Source: Acholoe squamosa (taxonomy: Eukaryota > Annelida > Polychaeta > Phyllodocida > Polynoidae). From it: a stretch of 64,000 nucleotides of DNA. This document shows, piece by piece, positions 47,427-59,855 of the stretch (the first letter of the stretch is position 1; each line of letters begins with the position of its first letter). The stretch is taken from assembly GCA_949317995.1 (NCBI GenBank), contig OX439042.1, positions 18,951,174 to 19,015,173 on the forward strand, given 5' to 3'. Position numbers and translations under genes: made by a program. The notes beneath the pieces are model-generated. The model was not told the origin of the DNA. It saw nothing but the letters and a program-made list of their open reading frames with translations, and ran no database searches.

Positions 47427-47577
47427 CAGTGGCGGATTCAGTATTTGGAAAAGGAGGGGGCGCAACCCCTATTTTTGGGCACTTTTTTGGGTCCAAAATA
47501 TGTATAGTTAAACTCTTAAGTACTGGGAAAAAGGGGGGGCGCGGGGGCGCTCCCCCCCCCCTCTTGATCCGCCATTG
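47427..47577. mobile_element. 151-bp hAT-like MITE
   Basis: The left end CAGTGGCGGATTCAG and right end TTGATCCGCCATTG are inverted, around an interior of G and C runs. It belongs with the elements at 28783 and 41043. Confidence 0.65.
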
Positions 47578-50500
47578 CCGGGTGCTTAATCTGGGACTGG
47601 TGCTCATTCAAACAGGCGCTTAGTTTAGGAGCACAAATCAGTGTGTAGTCTGGAATATGCATGTAGGCGTGCCTCCAGGCGCACCTGTCGTATCGTCGCG
47701 TTTAAACGTATGCAGGGTTTTGAATAAGCGCCGCTTTTGTGTAGGCGCTGGGGGTATGGGGCTCATGGAATATACCGGTACCTTAAATCTTAAAGAGCAG
47801 ACCTTGAATAAATGCCTGTCTTGTATGAGGGCCGGGGGTAATCGCCCCTGAATATCGGGGCAGTTATTCGCGACAATACGATAGAGGTCGACCTGACGCA
47901 CCCTGCTGCAGCTGTTGCAGCTGCTGCAGCATACAGAGATTCAGTGCATCTGCTTTGTTTTAGTTCCCACGATCGGAGTATCCAGGAAGTGGGTGATTTC
48001 CCGGTACTCTGCCCCCGAGAGGTGGTAGGCTGCTCACACTCCCCTACATCACCAAGGTAACCGATGGGGCAAACCGCAGCAACCACAGCCTCATCCCGAG
48101 CCGGCCACACCTCGTGCACCTGGGCCGAGTTGGAGGAAAAACAAGGATAAACATAATTTTGAGATAACCATGGTGTTTTACCATTGCACTTATACATGTA
48201 GCTACAAGTGCCCCCAATAGTAAGATGATTTGTCTAAGTGCCCTGAATACTTCTAATTATAGAGTATTACATGTTTTGTTTATGAGTAGTATATGACGAG
48301 ATTAAATGCCGGGATTAAATGTTCTTTTATTCAATTCATCATTGGTTTATACGTCCAATACAATTGATTAGAAATATGACTCCCAACGTGCTCACTCCTT
48401 GTCACGGTGATATTCAGAGGCGATATTGAGACTTTCAGAATCCTAAACAAACCTTATTATACACTCATGAAAGTGGTCAGAAGTATTCATCTGAGACCTA
48501 AAGAGACCCTAAGAACCCATCTAATTGTGATTATATGGGTATAACCTGCCATAGGGAAGGGGGTCGGCCTTGGTAAAATATCGATAAGTCAGCTGTTTTG
48601 GAGGTTTTTGCTTATTTACAACCCAGTGTTTCTTCTGCCATAATACATCAGAATGAGATCAGATTAGGAAGTGTAGACCAGATTAGACCCTCTTAGAAAC
48701 TCCCTTTCTACCTAACCCCCCAGGTTGCTCCCCCTCCCTGCCCCCCACCACCTTCCCATAAAACCCCATGCAATTGGAATACCATAACAATGCTGTGTTA
48801 TTATATGCAGTGAATACTTTGTATCACCAACGCTCTGCTCTCACAGATATGATGTACTCATTTGACTGCCAAATGGTAAAACTTTTGATAGATCCCCCCT
48901 CTTCTGCAATGTCCAAGGTGTGTTAAGGTGGATGGCGCCCATGGTATCAATGTAGTTAATTTTCACCAAACTTTTGTGACAAGATCCAAATGATATATAC
49001 TTTCCAATGGTGATGAGAATATAGGGGTCCCAGGCAATTTTCAAAGATATTCATCCATGAAGATACTGTGAACATACTATAGGTTTCTACAGCATTCCAT
49101 GTTAATATGTGTAGAATGACGTTAAAGAGTAGCTAAATTTCTGTATAACTTTCCCAGAATATTCTCATCAACCTTCTTCACCCAGACAATGTATTACCAC
49201 CATGTGGTCCCAGGCACTTTTGTACTGTTTTTTCACATTGAAAAAAAACAAAACTTATGAAAATAATAGAACTGCATCATGCAGGTTATATACTGCTCCT
49301 ATACCCCCACACAACCAGCTGACTTGGTGGCCTAATCAAGTTTGCCAGGTGTACACACAGAAGGTTGAGAGTTAGCTCCAGCTTCATGCCCTGGGTCTAT
49401 GATTTTGTAGTCTGTCTATAAGCCATAGAAAAGTACATATGAGCAAAAACCTGCGCACAGGACATGTTTGGCATGGTAGCCATCCACCTTAATCAGGGGT
49501 GGGGGGGGGGTAGGACAACATTTTACCTTCTACTTATACCTTCCATCAGTCCACCATTAAAAACTACTCTTTACCTTTTGATGACCACTGCTGGCTGGCG
49601 GCAGCACCTAAAAGCCCCTCGAGCCAATCAGAACAGGTAGCCTATAATGTCAGGCTGCCATGTTCCATATTCTACCAATTGTCCCTCTAATTTCTTATGC
49701 TAAAGATTTTAACTGGAAACAAAAGTGCAACATACCAGATGCTTATTGCATCCATAACAGCATTAAATCAGATTTTTGCTATAATTCAGAGGGACAGTAA
49801 GTGAAGCAGAGCAGAGAAACATGGTGGAGGGAGCATACAATTACTTGTAGATGAGTAAAGCTATAGAAGTAATGCCACTTTGTGTGTGCATACAATATGA
49901 ACGAAACAATGGAAAATTCTTCAAAGGAGGTCAAATGAATGTGAAATAGAAACAAATCTGGGCGTCTGCCCCAGCAAGTCTTAATTATTGAGCAAGACAT
50001 CTCACTGAAACTATATGGCAGTACCAGCAATGTATATGGCATCAGACTCTTTCTTTGTACATGCAGTTAACTTGATGTTGATGGATCATAAGAAGACCAA
50101 TTATCTAGCTCTAACTGAGAATCTGTTAGTAAACCCTAATAGCAGTCTAGCAGTAGGACATCCACCTGAGGCACATGTAGACCTGCTTCATTTTAACAAT
50201 AGATACAAGCTATATATTACCAACTGATAGAGTAAGTAAAAAAAAAACCTCAGTGTTTGGCCTATTATAAGTTTGGGTGTTTTAGTATTGAAATATGCTG
50301 ATGCTAATGCATAAGGGAGAATGAGAGGGCAGCCTGAACTTAAATTAGTTTTGATGGGGAGGTGGAGGGAACACAGCATCAGTCCACCTGGATAAATGTG
50401 GATCATTTAGATTCAGTTTGATAGGCATAAATGTAAGGGGCTATAGAGGTCTGACCTTTTCCCTATTGGCAGAGGGTGATGGGCCTCTAATCTGCTACCC

Positions 50501-51141
50501 CCCTTCTTTCTCTGGGACAGTTGGGTTTTAGGATTCTATGATTCTATATGGTTTAATCAATTTTTGAGATGCCTACATCCATCTTCTTTCTGATTTGAAT
50601 ATACTAGTAGTGGAATGGGGATTAACACTCCACCATTCTTTCATTGCAATACATATTCTCTGAACAGGCCAAATAAACAAATAAATAAATAAGCTGACTA
50701 ATATCCATGCTGACAGATACAGTGGAACCAATGTGTGGATATGGCTTGTATACACTGCATAACATGTATGTACTGGGGTGATGGGAGAGTGGCGGACAGG
50801 AGGAGGGCACCTTTGCTTTGGTATGTCATTTTATATGCACTAGCCCTCATCAAAAGACAAACCTATAAGTTTTTCACCATGCAGGCCATTCAGGCCTGCA
50901 TGTTGCTCATATGGGCATCTAAGATTTTGAGTAAACCTTTACATAATGGGAATGCCTGTTTGTTTAATGCTGAAAACCCTCTAATAATGGTCTAATTTAA
51001 GAAGCTATTGAAATGCAGCCACAAGGCTGCCCAGCCTACATCTACCAGTCTGGTGTGAATGACCATATGTAGATATCTTCGGTTCTTTCCTTCAGAGTAC
51101 CAGGCAGTCAGCTATAGCTAAGCTTTATTGCAGCTATCACT
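47578..51141. other. Intergenic DNA, no recognised gene
   Basis: The first 300 bases hold diverged copies of a TTGAATAAGYGCC repeat. At 47890-48120 a GC-richer block carries open frames on both strands (minus: preceded by the acceptor-like CTCCAACTCGGCCCAG) but resembles no protein I know. The rest is AT-rich and featureless. Confidence 0.4.
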
Positions 51142-51576
51142 CAAGACTATGGTTTGTCCTGGCCTAAATGCAACTATTGCCCCCAATTGGACAAAAGTGG
51201 CAAATTGAAGTGAACAGTCACAGGCAGGACATACACCAGTAAATACAATGTGTGCTGCTCCAGTACCAATTTAATTTACTGTATCACCTGCAAAATTTGT
51301 GGCATGCAATATGTTGGCCAGACAGAAAATGCCATAAAGACTCGTTTTTCCGACCACTACGGAAAAATCAAAAGGAAGGAATTTCGCCACAGTGAGGTTT
51401 CTCGCCACATGAATTCCTGTTCCAAGAGAGGTAAAGAGACCAAACGCAGAAACTTGACCATCACTGTGGTGGACTTTATCCATGCTCATCCAAAGACGGA
51501 GAAGGCCAAACATCTCCGTAATTTGATTGAGTATAATTGGATTCAAAGGCTACACACTAATGCCCCCAAGGCATGA
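51142..51576 (+). pseudogene. Penelope-like element C-terminal GIY-YIG remnant
   Basis: A frame of 144 codons with one internal stop (51211-51213). It reads CNYCPQLDKSG, then CCSSTNLIYCITCKICGMQY followed by VGQT, then TRFSDHYGKI, VSRHMN and EKAKHLRNLIEYNWIQRL. This is the Cys-rich lead-in and GIY-YIG nuclease domain at the C-terminus of Penelope-like retroelement proteins, which nick target DNA. The reverse transcriptase domain is absent upstream, so this is a 5'-truncated dead copy. Seen: domain motifs and stop. Inferred: the element class. Confidence 0.8.
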
Positions 51577-52050
51577 ATGTGAGTGACCCTTTAATCCATT
51601 GATGACACACCAGGGTAGAGGAGGGGGTGATTGAGTGGTTGCCACATACACCTAACCGAATTTTCCTGTAAAGGAATATAATCTCATGACCTTCCTCCAC
51701 CATTTGACATAGTGCTATGGTCACCTCTGTCCATAGAAATAAATTGACATGCTAAAAATCATGTAATGTGATTTTTTGACTACCATAGAATTTTTTCTAA
51801 GGCACCCAGCCTTCCCAAAAATTCAGAAAATTAATCTAATTAATTTTCCAGTCACAAATAAATTGTTATTGGTCACATGACCAAGAAACAATCCATTTGT
51901 GCACTTCAGGAATTAATCTAGCACCAAAAACACTGTTTTTGAAGCTACAAATAATTCCCCCATTTGTCCCAGTGATAATGGTACCGCCAAATTATTTTTA
52001 GATTTTTAGATCTACTCTAACCTTCAAAAATAATTTTATTTCAAAGCAGT

Positions 52051-52073
52051 CTGAGGATTCCCACAGGTGAAAC
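52051..52073 (+). ncRNA. Possible hammerhead-ribozyme core remnant
   Basis: CTGAGGATTCCCACAGGTGA ends in GAAAC and has the spacing CUGANGA, short stem II, GAAA of a hammerhead core. Penelope-like elements are known to carry small hammerhead motifs in their terminal repeats, and this lies 475 bp past the GIY-YIG remnant. Stems I and III were not verified. Confidence 0.25.
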
Positions 52074-52218
52074 AGCCAGTTACTCATATTAACACACTGT
52101 TGTCAGAGTAAACATTTCTCCGGTGACCATCCCAACATGGCAACCAATGAAATGTCAGTAAATCCAGAGTTGCTCTGAGCAACTCCTGATTGGTCAATAT
52201 CAGTCACATGTCAAGCAC

Positions 52219-52254
52219 TATAAAAGGGCACAAAACCTTTTGAAACCCTCATTC
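52219..52254 (+). promoter_or_regulatory. TATA box and initiator pair
   Basis: TATAAAAG at 52219 is followed by TCATTC at 52249, placing the initiator A 32 bp after the first T of the TATA box. This is ideal core-promoter geometry. The downstream ATG at 52277 opens a 33-codon frame of unknown meaning. It may be the promoter in the terminal repeat of the Penelope-like element. Confidence 0.4.
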
Positions 52255-52912
52255 AAGCGGTAACTGCGATACTGACATGATACCCCGTACCAACCCAAGA
52301 CTATGGTTTTGCATAAGATCAGTAACAGTGAATATCTATTTAGGCATGCGGGAAACACCTAACTGCCTCACCAAATCATAAGTCTCCATTTCTGCTTGTT
52401 TCAAAGGCTATTGAATTTTATCCATATTATTATGAATTGTAGGGAATCCACTGAATACCATCTTCCTGAATATTAATGAGTAAGAATGTGGTGCATCCAG
52501 CATATAATTATCCTATCATGAGCAACATGTCATCAACTAGAACTTGAAACTGTCTGTGCCTTATGCATGCCATGTACATACGGAGTCATGGTCCATGTTA
52601 TTGCAGATAACACAGACCATGACATAATAGGTTTAGAGAGAGCCCACCCTCATGAATGTCAATGAGCATGCTTTGAGTTGATAATTATCATTAGAGGCTT
52701 TAGAAAACATCTAATAGACGAATCAATATCATAAGGAACCTCTCTGCACCTTTATAAGTTGGTCTCACATCATCCCTGTATTGTTAATTTTACAGTACCC
52801 AAAGTCAAAAGCTTTTATACTCTCAAATTTCAATTTTTATGAATATTAATGGTTATAAATATAAAAAATGCAACATCTTTCTATCTATTCCATCATGAAG
52901 CCAAAAAAAACA

Positions 52913-53647
52913 GGTGTGTTTCCAGTTACATGAACTGCAAAGCTAGGGTCGGTAGGTCGGATTTTTTTTTGATTTTTTTGATTTTTTTTTTTGGTGGGGA
53001 GGTGGGGGTAGTGGGAGAGGAGCCTTCCTCATGTCCAATATACGCATGTTATACATCAAAAGAAACATAATTTTAAGGAGAATTGGAGAGGATATGTCAC
53101 CAATATACGGGGTTGTAATACATGTACCGTAAATTCTCTCTTATAAGGGGCCATGCACATATGACGTCAACGCTAGGGGGTGCGTGGGTGTTTGGCTTTT
53201 GATGACAGACAAAATAGGGGGGGGGTGTCTGAGGATTGATGACAATTTTTTTTAGCTTGAAAGTCCAGCGTCTTGAACTTACTGGGAAACCAGTGGCCTA
53301 ATCCCCTACATAACTAAGGGTCAGGGAAGCAATCAAGGGGGGGGGGCACAAGTGTACCAGTTTGAAGGGAGAACCAGAACTATGCATGAAAAACCAGGCT
53401 TATCTGGGACCCTATCATTACACGAGGGAAGCCCATTGAAAAATTTATGTCTGAGTGCAATCTTTGGACCCTGGGCTGGGCTACATTTTGGTTTTTACAG
53501 CTTACAAATCGGACCATTATTAAAGAATATACAGCATGAAACAAAAGGCATAGTTCATCTTAGTCAGTCACTTTTGTATTTTGTTAAAAAAAAAAACCGA
53601 AATCGGCCCTGTTTTGCTAGGGTCGGTCGGGTAACTGGAAACAAACC
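52913..53647. mobile_element. MITE with GTTTCCAGTTAC ends, copy 2
   Basis: Begins GTGTGTTTCCAGTTACATG, then GGTCGGTAGGTCGG and a T-run; ends ATCGGCCCTGTTTTGCTAGG and GTAACTGGAAACAAACC. It is longer than the other two copies because of extra interior sequence (53110-53560). Confidence 0.65.
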
Positions 53648-54644
53648 TTTTTTTTTTTGGCCTGATCAACATGTCCAAAGCTACAATTTGACACAACTTT
53701 TGGGTCTCTATCTTGATTATTAAGGAAGTTGTGGCAAAAATTACATTTTCTCTGAGATGCCAGAATTATTTGATATCTTTTGAAATCAACTTACAACATG
53801 CAGTACAAAAAAAATGATAGGTTTACACACATAATATGTCCTCACGGTCACACCCACCTGTAAATCAAGTGCAGACAACTATTAGTATAGCTGATATATA
53901 CATGTCTATCAGGGAAAAGGTGTCTTATAAAATCCCCAGGGGGGGGGGGTGCAGGATCCCGCTATCCAGCCCATGGACTAATACAGTGAGGATGTGTCCG
54001 ATTAAAGTATAGTATCACATATTTAGCACGAAGTAACCAACAGCCAGTAACGACCCCCGGTAGTTAGAATCACCACCTGTAGCTGAAACCACTGTATATG
54101 ATAACCATGGCGGTCAGCAGTTTTGACAGGGTATAGCAGATAACACCCCTGTGGTTTACCGCGGCTAATTGTTGAGGTTTAGTCTAATTGTCAGTTGGGG
54201 ATATTGGACAGTTCGTGGGAATAGGTACGTGTCAGCAAATGCCCCCTGTCGCCCCACCTGTCGGTCATGGTGAGAGATACCGGTATGTCGATGGGGTGGT
54301 GGGCGTGAGTGGTTGGAGGGGAGGCTGGGCCAATTTTCTTACAATAATCAAAAATAATGTTAACCTAAAAGAGCAGGTTTATTAATGCCTATAGTTCGTA
54401 TCTGGTGTGATTTTATTGGAGACATTTTATAACTGAAAACCCTTATCCAAGATTGAGAGACAATTCCAAAAGTACCGCTTTTAATACCGTAGGTCGTCAG
54501 ATCGATGGCCTTGTGCGACTCTGGGTCATTCAAGTGCCCATTTTTGCCATTTGAAACATTAATGTATAACCGACCAAGGTCATACGTCTTAGATTCTATA
54601 GGAACTTCCTGATAGTCTAGTTGCGATAGCTTGACGTTTCCCTG
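53648..54644. other. Intergenic DNA, no gene seen
   Basis: No exon or transposon could be recognised. A G-run of ten lies at 53940-53949. Confidence 0.45.
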
Positions 54645-54835
54645 ATAGTGAGTGAGTGAGTAATAGATGTTTAACGCCATTTCGACAGCTAAGGTCATAT
54701 TCATGGGGAGAACTACATTGCACAATTTCACAGGGGAATGTGTCAGTGCCTGTGCATATGTGCACCACACTCATCCCGAGGGGATAGGAAAGAGAAGAAA
54801 TAGACCCTTTTAAGTGGGCTAGGGAAGCCCGCTTC
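54645..54835 (-). mobile_element. SINE-like element with (ACTC)n tail, copy 3
   Basis: The best-preserved copy with 18609-18799, in reverse orientation: it opens on the plus strand with GTGAGTGAGTAATAGATG. It lies 182 bp left of the second CACTA-like element. Confidence 0.75.
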
Positions 54836-55016
54836 CCTGATATGACTATTCGGTGTCAGACTCAGTGTCAGAGAGCGATTCCCAAGACCCTGGTTTTCCA
54901 AGTGTGTAAGATATACACCGTCTCCATAGGTCCATACATATCCTTCTGGGGGCAAGGTGACCCTCATGCGTTGTAAGGACTTGAGGTCGTCACTGCAGAT
55001 AAATTCACTATCCATG

Positions 55017-55905
55017 CACAGAAAAAAATCCATGTTAGTCGGTCTAACTTAACTTAGTCGAAACGGCCAAATAATCTTAGTTAGTACATATGACTAATGT
55101 GTGATTAACAATGTCTAGTTTATGTTAGTCACTTTGACTACCCAAATCGGTTTCTCTCTCCAAGCACAATCTTGAACAAGGTATCTGCTTGGAGTTTCAG
55201 GCAAGCTTACTTATCTTAGCCACTGTCACTTAATCACTTTGACTAACATCCCTTAGTCACTTTGACTAAGGTATCGTGGCATAGTGTTGCCTTTACACAC
55301 CAGGTGGCAGTGTGGTTTGAAACAGCATTTTTCTGGTGGCTTCGTACCATCAATTGTTTGATAGATGTCAAAATGATTGTGATTTTCAGGCACTGCATAC
55401 ATTTGAGGCTTTCACAATTCAATATAACATCAAGCTTGACAAAATATATCAAATAGGTTGATTATTTGTTAAATAAACTAGGTAGACAGGTAGTTACACC
55501 TTTTCTGTGAGAGTTTAGATAAGTAAAATATCCACAGATGTACCTGCTTCTTTGTAGGAAACCCAGAGTAGCTTGACTCAGGGGTTCTAATGGAAATGAT
55601 GTGAGGCATTTCACATGCTTCCTAAATGATGTTACAATGTTTTGTGGGATGTGGGTCCTATATAGAGCTTTCACTCACCATTTGATTAAAACCAAAAATA
55701 TTAGATTGCATGCTTAGTCAAAACCACCAAGGAATCTTAGTCACAATCAGGCAAGCCAAGGCAATTTGGGCATTTTGACTAATGGTTAGTCGTATTTGAC
55801 TAAGAAAAACTTGGACACTTAGGCATGTGCTTTTGACTAGGTATTATTAGAAAGTTAGCCTATTTGACTAATATCTGACTAAGATTTTGAACTTTTTTTT
55901 CCGTG
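55017..55905. mobile_element. CACTA-like element rich in TGACTAA, copy 2
   Basis: Homologous to 43847-44724 throughout. Left end CACAGAAAAAAA, right end TTTTTTTTCCGTG (one substitution), flanked by TG on both sides, a 2-bp target duplication different from copy 1 (TA). This confirms both boundaries. Confidence 0.85.
55297..55310 (+). promoter_or_regulatory. CTCF-like core in CACTA-like copy 2
   Basis: ACACCAGGTGGCAG, identical to the site in copy 1. Confidence 0.45.
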
Positions 55906-57050
55906 TGGTTTTTCTATGCTCATCAAATACCCACAGCCCTCAACACCCCACCAATCACCCCCGCCCTGTCCATCTCAATGGAGAGTATCCATTTACAAGT
56001 GTTCAACGGAAACGATGACCCGGAAGTAGTCCTGCAGAGCATGCTGGGTTGGGAATGTACAACACACGGCTATATCCATTGAATCCTTTAAAGGCCACAT
56101 GATGTCTCCATATTTCATATTTCCCTGCGAGTAACTGCACTTTGTAGGACAACGTGTGTTGTATTTTTTTATTTTTTTTTTTCACCTAAAATACTTTTTT
56201 TTACATTGAAAAGTGTATTGTTTTGTTGTTGTTGTTGTTTTCTTCACGTTAAAAAAAAACGTTTTTTTTTTCTTCTGACAAGCGGGTAGTACTACATCGG
56301 TGCATCATGCTGACCTTTCAGAAGCTCACCAAATCTGTAGGGTCATCATCTGCTGTAGATGCATAAATGAAAATCCTAGAGAGTAGGTTCGCCAAGTCTG
56401 CTTACATGCATCATCAATATCAAAGGGTATTGTGACATGAATGGCACGAACTGCTCAATGGAAATTCGAAAATCTTCCTAATCTTCTCAATTCTAAAAAG
56501 AAAATGTCCATAGAAATTGGAGCCCGGATTTCTGAATTCCAGAAACAAAAAGGTCTCTGCTGGACTAGTATACATATTTGCAATACAGTCCTTACATACC
56601 TTAACCAATCTTGAGTAAATGACAAGTGTAGCACCTGTTCTGTAGATCTATGCACAGGCCACTCTTCCCTGTTACCTATCTACTATACAGGTGGCCAGAT
56701 GAGGGAAACCATGCCTCCAGGGGGGGGGGGACAGTGTTTTAAGGTTTAAGTTACAGGCTTTAAAATGAGGTATCTTGAGCTAAAATACTCCCGGTAGTTT
56801 TGCTGTAATTGCTTGTCAAACCTAGGTTGGTGTATACAACTGAAAATAGCAAATAAGCTCTAAATGCATTATATCCTATAATAGATACTAAAATTGCAAA
56901 AAATACAGTTTTGTGGAAAAATAACCAAAGAAATGTGATGTTGTTATCATAGAATTGGTTCTACAGGGAATTTTCGAGCTCTGTTTTCGGTTCTGAGTTC
57001 CTAAGGTATTTTCCAGAACATTTGTGGAAAAAATTTCCCTTTTGAAATAG
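55906..57050. other. Intergenic DNA, no gene seen
   Basis: A GTT microsatellite lies at 56220-56240 and a CATCATGCTGACC word at 56303. No exon was recognised. Confidence 0.45.
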
Positions 57051-57057
57051 TGGACTG

Positions 57058-57115
57058 GTTTCCATGGCAACCAGAAATAGCTATATATGGCAATTTTCTA
57101 TGTTTCCATGGCAAT
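57058..57115. promoter_or_regulatory. Two RFX X-box motifs 44 bp apart
   Basis: GTTTCCATGGCAAC (57058-57071) is a perfect palindromic X-box, and GTTTCCATGGCAAT (57102-57115) differs at the last base. RFX factors bind such sites in ciliary and other genes of animals. They sit in a region (56960-57650) rich in GGAATT/AATTCC words that might itself be a repeat. Confidence 0.45.
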
Positions 57116-57649
57116 GAAAGTTCCAATTCCATTCCTAAAATAGAATGTTTCAGTGGAGATGGACTAATTCTAAGCATACCACTGGAATCCACATCAAAAA
57201 TTGGGCTAAAGGATTTTTTTGGTATATTTTTCACCATTCTGCCCATATACTGCCTCCAGCAGGCTATTGCAAAAAGATTTGGAAACGATTTTGTCGGAGG
57301 TGGTATTCCCAAAATGGAACTGACTGACCTCAGGGAATCAATTCCCTGTTGGGTTGCCAAAAGATAATTGGTCATAGAAGTAGTTTAGGAGTGGTCATGA
57401 ACTGGTGAATGCTTCCTAATCGTGAACCAATTCCTAGACAGTTCCTTTCTCCAATTCCCTGGCCTTTCGACTATGGGAAGCATTCAGGTGGAATTAATCA
57501 TGGAACCAGTTCCTCAACTTTTTGCAATGCAGTCTAATTCAGAGTAAGTCAATTCCATTACAGTATAAGGTGGGAATCGGTCTCCCTGGGTGGAGAATCA
57601 GGAGGAACTGGAAGATGCATTAGTTACAGTGAGAATTGAATTCCAAATC

Positions 57650-59657
57650 TTTTCGCAACAGCCTCCTGGTGGCCAAAACCAGTAATAAAAATCCCCCCCT
57701 GGAGGCGCATTCTTGCCTGTTGGCCCATTATAATTTGACAAGTATCTCTGATACACACAATTTGATAGTAAATCCAAAGGTGACATGTTGATATGTTTCC
57801 TTCAGATGCAAAAAAAAAACACGACGCTCTGGGTTCAAGTTTATATGAGAAAGGAGAAGTGTTGTGGGGTAGTATATGTATATCTGCATGTATAATGATG
57901 CTTTATCATATTCCATCAATGATTGCTTGTAATTTTGAAGGGGATTAAATGATCAAATAATAGGCCAATTTGAGGAACTCTGGTCTTCAGTAGTGATAGC
58001 TTTTTAGACTATAGTTGTATGATGATACTTTGGCTTTGATTTTTCACCAGCGATTGTTTGTGCTTTTGAAGTCTACTTTGATACACCTGAGAGTGAGATT
58101 GTGTACTTATGAGCTCATGATTCAGGATTTTGGGTTGAGGTAGGAATGAGGAAATAACAACACCTGTGCATGCTATGTGCCATTCAGCAGCCCAGGTTGT
58201 GTAACCCTATACAAATCGGTTTAAAGTGAAGGACGGAAGCTGCAGCTTAAACCTGTAAGGACCACATGATACATTGATGCATCATAGATTTAGCTTAGCT
58301 CTGGTCGTTATGATACATGTCAAGTAGTATATGGCCTTGGCAAGAATCTCGCCAGGATTGCATTGGTGCATCATGCTCACACTCATTGAGGTTTGGCACG
58401 ATGCTTTAATGCTGAATTGGTGCATCATGACGAGAAAGGGATAACTAATGACCAGAGAGACCATAACGTGTTTTTAAAGGGTTGATGTTGTAGTGAATAG
58501 CGTGCGTGTAACCACGGTAGGGGTATGGAGATGAGATGTCTTGGCTGTGGACAACCAGTTGTATTATGACAGGAAGTCCATTGGCCAGGCAAAGAGTAAC
58601 CAAATGTTTGTTCTACAGACAGCAGACCGAAGTAAAATATGGCAAAGTATAATAATTTTGTCCAGGCATTTCTTTCTACAACCCCTCCATATACGATTGT
58701 GTATCAGGCATGTGTAGAAAACTGATTATTATGCTCTGTTATCCTATAAGCTATAGAATTCCGAAATTGTCAGTGGTGCAAAAGCTACCATATAGCGCAT
58801 AGATTGCTATATGTAGGTCAAATTAAAGAGATTTTCAGTATCCATATAGGAAGACATATGTGGTGGCAATGAATCTATAAGTGTGATTTAAACCACGGTA
58901 TACGTGAGAAATAAGTACAAAGGTTTTGCAAATGATATTTCTCACTGAATTTCATCATTATAAAGTGAAGAATTTATGTCATCATGGTGTCAACTGACTA
59001 CTTAACATGTCAATAAAAGAAGTTATCAGATTGATCTGAATCTGGCCAATTCATGTCATTCTTACATATCGTTAGTGACATTTAGAGAAGAAAGATTGCC
59101 ACATTGTCCTTGCTGTGTACAGAAACAAATGCTGTGTTGGTGTGCCCTACTCCTCCATAGAGGCCTGTTCAGGTCGGCGGATAACCACAAAAGGGAAAGT
59201 TGTGTCTTCACGCGATACCCACCGTCAGAAGTGTTGCCCATTTTGTTATCAATGGCAGGGGGTTGTTGGACATAAAGCAGTAATTACAGACCAATTACCT
59301 GCGTAACAATGGACAGATTTAGGGACTGAGACGACAGGGGGTTGCCCACCTTTTGTACTCAAGTCCAATAGACATGGTCTCTTCACAATCTATGTTTCTA
59401 TGGTGATGACAGATCTCGAGGTCGGTTTAGGAATAGGGCTTTTGTGTACAACTTCCGCCTGTTCACATTGGTCAGTGGTCAGTTTGAACGACACCTGCCA
59501 ACAATGAAATCCAAGTGTGACAAATTGGCCATATCCTGAAACTTGAAATTGTACCCGACTGAAACAGATAAAAATATTACAAGACTAGCAAAAACCAGGA
59601 ATGAAAAACGGAGAGGCGCAGTCCCTCTATTTTGGTAGAAAACAAGTGAATATATCA
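57650..59657. other. Intergenic DNA, no gene seen
   Basis: Holds several GATGCATCATG-type words at 58266-58430 belonging to the dispersed motif family. No exon recognised. Confidence 0.45.
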
Positions 59658-59855
59658 CCGTAATAGCCCACCTATATAAGAGGCACCCCGCATATAAGGT
59701 GCACTCCCAACTTGAGGGAAAGCTTCTTTTGGACCAGTTTACTACAATCTTAATATCCTCATCTATAAGGCTCACCCCTAACTTTGGCTGCTTCTAGAGC
59801 GCAACAGAAGGTCACCCTCACGTATAAGCCGCGCCTTATACGCGGGGTATTATGG
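59658..59855. mobile_element. 198-bp MITE with CCGTAATA ends
   Basis: Left end CCGTAATAGCCC and right end CGCGGGGTATTATGG are imperfect inverted repeats; the interior has CGTATAAG/CTTATA words like the 237-bp MITE. It probably belongs to the same group as 843, 2976 and 11680. Confidence 0.6.

Noticed and set aside
47790..48197. 135-codon minus-strand frame with an Ala run
   Set aside because: A good acceptor precedes part of it, but the Ala run comes from GCA/GCT repeats, the opposite strand is also open, and no homology is recognised.
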